Assembly (NCBI RefSeq): GCF_029910215.1
Contig: NZ_CP110395.1
Coordinates: 3,844,001-3,908,000 of the forward strand
From: Paraburkholderia sp. D15
GTDB taxonomy: Bacteria > Pseudomonadota > Gammaproteobacteria > Burkholderiales > Burkholderiaceae
Reading direction: 5' to 3'
Length of the DNA stretch: 64,000 bases
Below, one piece after another: positions 57,605 to 64,000 of the stretch. Position 1 is the first letter of the stretch. Every line of letters begins with the position of its first letter. A model generated the notes under the pieces. The model did no database searches and was not told the DNA's origin. It worked only from the letters and a program-made list of their open reading frames with translations. Position numbers and translations under genes: made by a program.

Positions 57605-57622
57605 ATATTCAAGACAGGTCAA
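57595..57622 (-). promoter_or_regulatory. Predicted sigma-70 promoter of nrdA
   Basis: Minus strand: TTGACC (57622-57617), 16 bases, TATACT (57600-57595). Start site expected near 57588. Confidence 0.7.
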
Positions 57623-57683
57623 ATCGATTTATTTGGCCCGCCGGGGTTGACTTTTCATATCGCGCGCGGCGACGGGACCTCGC

Positions 57684-57710
57684 GGAGAACGAGGCTGCGC
57701 CTTGTTCTCC
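57684..57710. other. Strong hairpin after ampD
   Basis: GGAGAACGAGGC, TGC, GCCTTGTTCTCC: a 12-bp stem with one G.U pair. It lies 31 bases after the ampD stop but has no T run on minus; perhaps a terminator without the usual tail. Confidence 0.5.
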
Positions 57711-57740
57711 GAGCATCGCGCGCGATTGCGCGAAGTGCCG

Positions 57741-58397
57741 TTACGGCGTCGCGGAAAACTTGAGATAGGGGAAATACCGAGCGTCGAGCGCGGTGTCCCG
57801 CTGCAGACGTTGCCACTCGAAATGGGGACCGGGATCGGTCTTGCGGCCAGGCGCGATGTCCGAGTGACCGGCGAGCGCCGCGACCGGATAGCGGGTCTTC
57901 AACGCGTTCACGAGCGTGCCGAGGGTGCGGTATTGCGCCGCTTCGAAGGCCGTGGTGTCACTGCCCTCCAGCTCGATGCCGATGGAGAAATCGTTGCAGC
58001 GCTCGCGGCCGAAAAAATTCGACGGCCCCGCGTGCCACGCGCGCTCGTTGCACGACACGAACTGCTCGAGCGTGCCGTCGCGATGAATCACGAAGTGCGC
58101 GGAGACGCGCACGCCGCGCAGATGGGTGTCGTAGTACGGGTGCGCGTCGCAGTCGAGCGTGTTGAGGAACAGCTCGGCGATCGCCGTACCGCCGAACTCG
58201 TTCGGCGGCAGGCTGATGTTGTGCACGACGATCAGCGTCGGCTCGGCGCCGGCCGGTCGCGCTTCGAAATTCGGCGAGGGGAGTTTGCGGGCGGCGTCGA
58301 CCCAGCCGCCGGCATCGACGGTGAAGCCGGTGTCGGCGCTGACGTCGGGATTGACTTCCGGATTGATGCCGGCGCCGACGTTCGCGTCGACGCTCAT
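57741..58397 (-). CDS. ampD: 1,6-anhydro-N-acetylmuramyl-L-alanine amidase AmpD
   Basis: Cytosolic zinc amidase that removes the peptide from 1,6-anhydro-muropeptides in cell-wall recycling; its loss often derepresses AmpC-type beta-lactamase. 218 residues from the ATG at 58397. Zinc ligands: His59 in LIVVHNISLPP and the His/Asp of AGHSDIAPGRKTDPGPHFEW; also VSAHFVIHRDG, SCNERAWHAG and FSIGIELEG. It overlaps the PP0621-like gene by 4 bases, so it is last in a three-gene message with the CcsA-type gene. Confidence 0.96.
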   Translation of the reverse strand: MSVDANVGAGINPEVNPDVSADTGFTVDAGGWVDAARKLPSPNFEARPAGAEPTLIVVHNISLPPNEFGGTAIAELFLNTLDCDAHPYYDTHLRGVRVSAHFVIHRDGTLEQFVSCNERAWHAGPSNFFGRERCNDFSIGIELEGSDTTAFEAAQYRTLGTLVNALKTRYPVAALAGHSDIAPGRKTDPGPHFEWQRLQRDTALDARYFPYLKFSATP

Positions 58398-58720
58398 CGA
58401 GCGTCGCGGCCCGACGGTCGCGCGCCGTGACGCTGAGCGTGCGCCGAGCTGCAGAACGCTTGCCCGGCCACCACCACGGAATCGCTCTTCGGCGCGTGCA
58501 CGCCGCATTCGGTGCAACGGATCATCGGCTCGGCGAGTTGCGGCTGCGCGGCGCCGTTCGGTCCGGCATGGCCTCTACTATTAGTAGCACCCGCGGCGCC
58601 ATTCGCGCCGCTGCCCGCGTTACCCGAACGCTGCGCGGTTTGCGCGTCGTGACGGCGCAGCGCCTTGACCAGCCATTGACCGACGATGAACAACAGGATC
58701 AGCAGAAAAATTTGTCGCAT
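58394..58720 (-). CDS. PP0621-family small membrane protein with Cys motif
   Basis: 108 residues: one N-terminal membrane segment (IFLLILLFIVGQWLV), a Gly/Asn/Ala-rich middle and a C-terminal zinc-ribbon-like part MIRCTECGVHAPKSDSVVVAGQAFCSSAHAQRH with a CxxC and a Cys/His pair. Function unknown. ATG start 10 bases after the CcsA-type stop; overlaps ampD. Confidence 0.85.
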   Translation of the reverse strand: MRQIFLLILLFIVGQWLVKALRRHDAQTAQRSGNAGSGANGAAGATNSRGHAGPNGAAQPQLAEPMIRCTECGVHAPKSDSVVVAGQAFCSSAHAQRHGARPSGRDAR

Positions 58721-58729
58721 GGAACACGC

Positions 58730-59656
58730 TCACACTACGGCACGGTGCAACAGCACCTCGAAGACGAAACGGCTGCCCACGTACGCCAGCAACAACGCGA
58801 CGAACGACGCCAGCACCCAGCGCAAGGCCGCACGGCCGCGCCAACCCGACACCTTGCGCGCGGTCAGCAGCGCGCCGAACATCACCCACGAGAGAATCGC
58901 GAACACGGTCTTGTGATCGAGCTGCAACGCGCGGTCGACCAGTTGCTCACTAAATAGAATGCCGGACACGAGGGTCAGCGTGAGCAGCACGAAGCCCGCG
59001 CCGATCAGACGGAACAGCAGTTTTTCCAGCGTCAGGAGCGGCGGCAGCGTATCGAGCCAGCTCGACAGCCAGCCGTTGCTCGCCGCGGCAACTTGCCGCT
59101 GTGCGGCGCCGCCGCGCATTGCATGCAGACGGCGCTCGACCAGCAGCATCAGAATCGCGTGCAGCGCCGCGATCGCGAACAGCCCATACGCGATGTTGGC
59201 GATCAGGAAGTGCAGCTTGAACAGCGGCGCCGCCGAGTACGGCAACACGCGCACGCCGTTGAACGCGAGCGGCAGCAGCGACGCCACGCAGGCGAGCGGC
59301 AGGACCAGCAGACGCAGACCGTCGAGCGGGAAGAAGAAACTCTCGATCCAGTAGATACCCGCGCCGAGCCAGAACATGGCCGACAGCGCGAACGCGAAGC
59401 CGAACACCATCGCGTTCTGCGGGAAGATCGTGGTATGCAGCAGCACGCCGTGCGCGAGCAGCGCGACGAACAGCAGCGCGCGACCCGACGAACTCATGCC
59501 GGACGCGGCCGGCGCACCCGCGGCGATCGGCACCGGGGGCACCGGCGGCACGCTCTCGAGCATGGGGCGCACGGCGGCGTGGCGATGCGAGCGCCAGCCG
59601 GCCACGGCGAGACCGCCGTAGAGGAGCGCAGTGAGGGCATACAGTACAATATCCAT
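58730..59656 (-). CDS. CcsA/HemX-type cytochrome c assembly membrane protein
   Basis: 308 residues with about eight hydrophobic segments. Family features: HGVLLHTTIFP, the PLACVASLLPLAF segment, LPYSAAPLFKLHFLIANIAYGLFAIAALHAILMLLVERR (conserved His), LSGILFSEQLVDRALQLDHKTVFAILSW. Relatives handle haem or copper (CorE/YpjD-like) rather than CcsBA itself; no ccsB is near. Heads the ampD operon and is divergent from ffh across 81 bases. Confidence 0.85.
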   Translation of the reverse strand: MDIVLYALTALLYGGLAVAGWRSHRHAAVRPMLESVPPVPPVPIAAGAPAASGMSSSGRALLFVALLAHGVLLHTTIFPQNAMVFGFAFALSAMFWLGAGIYWIESFFFPLDGLRLLVLPLACVASLLPLAFNGVRVLPYSAAPLFKLHFLIANIAYGLFAIAALHAILMLLVERRLHAMRGGAAQRQVAAASNGWLSSWLDTLPPLLTLEKLLFRLIGAGFVLLTLTLVSGILFSEQLVDRALQLDHKTVFAILSWVMFGALLTARKVSGWRGRAALRWVLASFVALLLAYVGSRFVFEVLLHRAVV

Positions 59657-59737
59657 ATTCGAAGTTTACACTAGGCCCCTCCTCCGCGACGTCTTCCACT
59701 TCGCGCACCGGCCGGGCCGCACTGTTCATCGCTCCCC

Positions 59738-61105
59738 ATGCTCGACAATCTGACTCAACGGATGGCGCGCGTCGTCAAGACGCTGCGCGGCGAAGCCCGG
59801 CTCACCGAGGCGAACACCCAGGAAATGCTGCGCGAAGTTCGCCTCGCATTGCTCGAAGCCGACGTGGCACTGCCGGTCGTGCGCGAGTTCATCGCCAGGG
59901 TGAAGGAGAAGGCGCTCGGCGAAGAAGTGATCAGCAGCCTGTCGCCAGGTCAGGCGCTGGTCGGCGTGGTGCAGCGCGAGCTGACCGCGATCATCGGCGG
60001 TGACTACGAAGGCAAGGCGGTCGAGCTCAATCTCGCCGTCACGCCGCCGGCCATCATCCTGATGGCGGGTCTGCAGGGCGCGGGTAAGACCACCACGGTC
60101 GGCAAGCTCGCCAAGCTGCTGCGCGAAAAGTACAAGAAGAAGGTGCTGACCGTTTCGTGCGACGTCTATCGCCCTGCCGCCATCGCGCAGTTGAAGACGG
60201 TGACCGAGCAGGTCGGCGCGGACTTCTTCCCGTCGGAGCCGGATCAGAAACCGGTCGACATCGCGCGCGCCGCGGTGGATTGGGCCAAGCGTCACTATCA
60301 TGACGTGCTGCTCGTCGACACGGCCGGCCGTCTCGGTATCGACGAAGCGATGATGCAGGAAATCGCCGCGCTGCACGGCGAGCTGAAGCCGGCGGAAACG
60401 CTCTTCGTCGTCGACGCGATGCTCGGCCAGGATGCGGTCAACACCGCCAAGGCCTTCAGCGACGCGTTGCCGCTCACCGGCGTCGTGCTGACCAAACTCG
60501 ACGGCGATTCGCGCGGCGGCGCCGCGCTGTCCGTGCGTCACGTCACCGGCAAGCCGATCAAGTTCGTCGGCGTCGCGGAAAAGCTCGACGGCCTCGAAGT
60601 GTTCTACCCGGATCGCATGGCGAACCGGATTCTCGGCATGGGCGACATTCTCGCGCTCGTCGAGGAAGCCCAGCGCGGCGTCGACGTGCAGGCCGCGCAG
60701 AAGCTCGCCGACAAGGTCAAGAAGGGCGGCGACTTCGACCTCAACGATTTCCGCGCGCAGCTCACCCAAATGAAAAGCATGGGTGGTCTGTCGTCGCTGA
60801 TGGACAAGCTGCCCGCGCAATTCCAGCAAGCGGCCGCGGGCGCCAACATGGGCATGGCCGAATCGCAGATGCGCCGCATGGAAGGCATCATCAACTCGAT
60901 GACGCCGCTCGAACGCGCCAAACCCGAACTCATCAAGGCGACCCGCAAACGCCGCATCGCGGCCGGCGCGGGCGTGCAGGTGCAGGAAGTGAACCGCATG
61001 CTGAATCAGTACGACCAGATGCGCACCATGATGAAAAAGCTCAAGGGCGGCAATCTGCAGAAGATGATGCGCGGCATGAAGGGCATGTTGCCCGGCATGC
61101 GCTAA
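59738..61105 (+). CDS. ffh: Signal recognition particle GTPase Ffh
   Basis: With 4.5S RNA it guides inner-membrane proteins to FtsY. 455 residues: N domain (helical, VRLALLEADVALPVV), G domain with GLQGAGKTTTVGKLAKLL, DTAGRLGIDEAMM and TKLDGDSRGGAALSV, and the Met-rich M domain (MGGLSSLMDKLP, MRRMEGIINSMTPLER, GMKGMLPGMR). Normal length, ATG start. Promoter must be in the short divergent gap. Confidence 0.98.
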   Translation: MLDNLTQRMARVVKTLRGEARLTEANTQEMLREVRLALLEADVALPVVREFIARVKEKALGEEVISSLSPGQALVGVVQRELTAIIGGDYEGKAVELNLAVTPPAIILMAGLQGAGKTTTVGKLAKLLREKYKKKVLTVSCDVYRPAAIAQLKTVTEQVGADFFPSEPDQKPVDIARAAVDWAKRHYHDVLLVDTAGRLGIDEAMMQEIAALHGELKPAETLFVVDAMLGQDAVNTAKAFSDALPLTGVVLTKLDGDSRGGAALSVRHVTGKPIKFVGVAEKLDGLEVFYPDRMANRILGMGDILALVEEAQRGVDVQAAQKLADKVKKGGDFDLNDFRAQLTQMKSMGGLSSLMDKLPAQFQQAAAGANMGMAESQMRRMEGIINSMTPLERAKPELIKATRKRRIAAGAGVQVQEVNRMLNQYDQMRTMMKKLKGGNLQKMMRGMKGMLPGMR

Positions 61106-61277
61106 GCTTGATCAAGACGGCGCGCCTGTTTTGCGTGCGCACATCGGAAAGCGCTGACTTCCGGTTTGTGCGGGTTTATTCTGTACCGCGCCGCCGTCCC
61201 CTGGAGGTTCGCCTTTGGCCTTTGCCTGGAGGCATCCTCATTCACACTATGTATACAGTAACCGCTCGTCAGACGTC

Positions 61278-61829
61278 ATGAACCGCGAAGAAGCTCTCCA
61301 CATTTTTAGCCACTCCGAAGAAATCGTTTCGGCCGACGACGTCAACGCGTCGATCAGCGGCATGGCAACCGCCATCCGCAACGAAATGAGCGAGGACTTC
61401 CCGCTCGTGCTGTCGGTCATGGGCGGCGCGGCGGTGTTCACCGGCATGCTGCTGCCGCACCTCGATTTTCCGCTCGAGTTCGACTACATCCATCTGACCC
61501 GCTACCGCAACACCACCAAGGGCGGCGCCGAGATGCAGTGGCGCGTGGCGCCGGCCGAGTCGGTCAAGGATCGCGTGGTGCTGGTGCTCGACGACATTCT
61601 CGACGAAGGCGAGACGATGGCCGCGATCCGCGACCGCATTCTCGCGATGGGCGCGAAGCGCTTCCTGAGCGCGGTGCTGTGCGAAAAGATCATTCCGAAG
61701 GCGAAGCCGCTGCGTCCGGATTACTGCGGGTTCGAAGTGCCGGACCGCTATGTGTTCGGCTGCGGGATGGACGCGAAGGGTTACTGGCGCAACCTGCCGA
61801 CCATTCGTGCGCTGACCGAAGGGGCTTGA
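61278..61829 (+). CDS. hpt: Hypoxanthine-guanine phosphoribosyltransferase
   Basis: Salvages hypoxanthine/guanine with PRPP. 183 residues from the ATG at 61278. PRPP motif VVLVLDDILDEGETMAAI; also LSVMGGAAVFTGMLLPHLDFPLEFDYIHLTRY and YVFGCGMDAKGYWRNLP, which marks this betaproteobacterial type. A frame extension upstream (61215) is not family-like. Terminator at 61885. Confidence 0.95.
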   Translation: MNREEALHIFSHSEEIVSADDVNASISGMATAIRNEMSEDFPLVLSVMGGAAVFTGMLLPHLDFPLEFDYIHLTRYRNTTKGGAEMQWRVAPAESVKDRVVLVLDDILDEGETMAAIRDRILAMGAKRFLSAVLCEKIIPKAKPLRPDYCGFEVPDRYVFGCGMDAKGYWRNLPTIRALTEGA

Positions 61830-61884
61830 AGTCCTTGTGTTTTGGGTCTGTTTGGCTACCGCCCATGGGCAGTAGCCAGAAAGC

Positions 61885-61912
61885 AAAAAGCGGCCTCGCG
61901 GGCCGCTTTTTT
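61885..61912. terminator. Terminator after hpt
   Basis: AAAAA-GCGGCC, TCGCG, GGCCGC-TTTTTT; T runs on both strands, so it may also end the convergent MarC transcript. Confidence 0.92.
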
Positions 61913-62010
61913 GTTTGCAACGATTCGTCGTCATGGTCAGTGGGTGAGGAAGCGCGCTGACCTTGCCGCGCGACGGTTCAGAGCCAGCGACCCTGGTTAC
62001 CTCATCCGCC

Positions 62011-62610
62011 TCAAAGCTGGTGCACGAACGACCGGATACCGCCCAGCATCATCTCCACCGAAATCGCCACCAGCACCAGCCCCATCAATCGCTCGAACGC
62101 CATCATCGCGCGTTCGCCGAGCCAGGCCTGAATCCGCTCGGCCAGCATCAGCACGATCGCGCAGACGATCATCGTGACGGTCAGCGCGCCGATCCATTCG
62201 AACATCTTGCCCGGCGCCTGCGACGTCAACAGCATCACCGTGGCCAATGCCGACGGACCGGCCAGCGCGGGAATCGCGAGCGGCACGATCAGCGGTTCGC
62301 CGCCGCGCGTGTCGCCGCCGAACGGTCCGTCGGGATGGGGAAACACCATTCTGAGCGCGATCAGAAACAGCACGATGCCGCCGCCGATGCGCAGCGACTG
62401 GTCGGTCAGGCTCATCATGCGCAGAAAGCCCTGACCGACCACCATGAACACCAGCAAAATCGCGAACGCGATCGCCACTTCGCGCAGAATCACGATCGTG
62501 CGCCGCTGCGGCGCCACGCCGCGCAGACAACTGATGAAGAGCGGAATGTTGCCGAGCGGATCGGTGATCAGGATCAGCAGGATCGTCGCGGACAGGAAGG
62601 TGTACTCCAC
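62011..62610 (-). CDS. MarC-family inner-membrane protein
   Basis: 199 residues with six hydrophobic segments: LLILITDPLGNIPLFISCL, ILLVFMVVGQGFLRMM, SLRIGGGIVLFLIALRMV, LIVPLAIPALAGPSALATVMLL and MMAFERLMGLVLVAISVEMMLGGI. These are the MarC/YchE signatures. Function not established. GTG start at 62610 with GGAG upstream, 12 bases after the proS stop, so it is probably translated with proS. Confidence 0.92.
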   Translation of the reverse strand: MEYTFLSATILLILITDPLGNIPLFISCLRGVAPQRRTIVILREVAIAFAILLVFMVVGQGFLRMMSLTDQSLRIGGGIVLFLIALRMVFPHPDGPFGGDTRGGEPLIVPLAIPALAGPSALATVMLLTSQAPGKMFEWIGALTVTMIVCAIVLMLAERIQAWLGERAMMAFERLMGLVLVAISVEMMLGGIRSFVHQL

Positions 62611-62622
62611 CGTCCGCTCCGC

Positions 62623-64000
<1,378 letters not shown>

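Overview
The window is a core-chromosome segment of a high-GC betaproteobacterium, most likely a Paraburkholderia. The support is gene order and protein sequence style (omlA/bamE divergent from fur, dapB-exbB-exbD-leuS, thiL-pgpA, aroQ-accB-accC-prmA, nrdA-nrdB next to an H1-like Lys/Ala protein) and a multi-copy-looking repeat that I associate from memory with this genus. This is an inference from recall, not a database result. Both ends cut a gene: leuS at the left and proS at the right, both on the minus strand.

Layout. 1-5.3 kb: leuS, exbD, exbB, dapB and bamE on minus, with fur divergent. 5.3-9.2 kb: a purine-breakdown unit (dctA-like carrier, allantoicase, ureidoglycolate lyase) opposite a FadR-type GntR regulator, with two matching operators between them. 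9.3-15 kb: gap, tkt, speE, a VOC protein and rsmE. 15.2-16.2 kb: a secreted RNase Sa-type ribonuclease with a barstar-family inhibitor. 16.2-22.9 kb: an intergenic region with a plus-strand terminator that has no visible gene, then maeB, thiL, pgpA, pncC, a DUF985 cupin and pyrF. 23-33.8 kb: one long minus-strand sugar-acid operon (IclR regulator, dgoK, dgoA, SDR, araFGH, SDR, lactonase, aldose epimerase) for oxidative D-galactose/L-arabinose use; no sugar-acid dehydratase is present in it.

34.1-36.0 kb is the only clear accessory DNA: a long imperfect inverted repeat of about 0.6 kb split by an intact IS481-family element with a 6-bp target duplication. 36-42 kb: mtgA, aroE, an RNase II/R-family enzyme, a YqiA-type esterase and mpl. 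42.3-50.6 kb on plus: an unknown protein, a TlpA-type thioredoxin, aroQ, accB, accC, prmA, a zinc-ribbon/DUF3426 protein, tpx, a PfkB-family sugar/adenosine kinase and a glycine-zipper lipoprotein. 51-57.7 kb: an H1-like protein, nrdB and nrdA. nrdA has a consensus-like promoter, two NrdR-like boxes 31 bp apart and a 12-bp-period array of DnaA-box-like sites in its leader. 57.7-64 kb: ampD, a PP0621-like protein, a CcsA-type cytochrome c assembly protein, ffh, hpt, a MarC-family protein and proS.

I did not find a CRISPR array, phage, secretion system or clearly new multi-gene system. The most interesting signals are regulatory (the nrdA leader, the GntR operators, three tandem hairpins between araF and araG, an orphan terminator) and structural (the inverted repeat).
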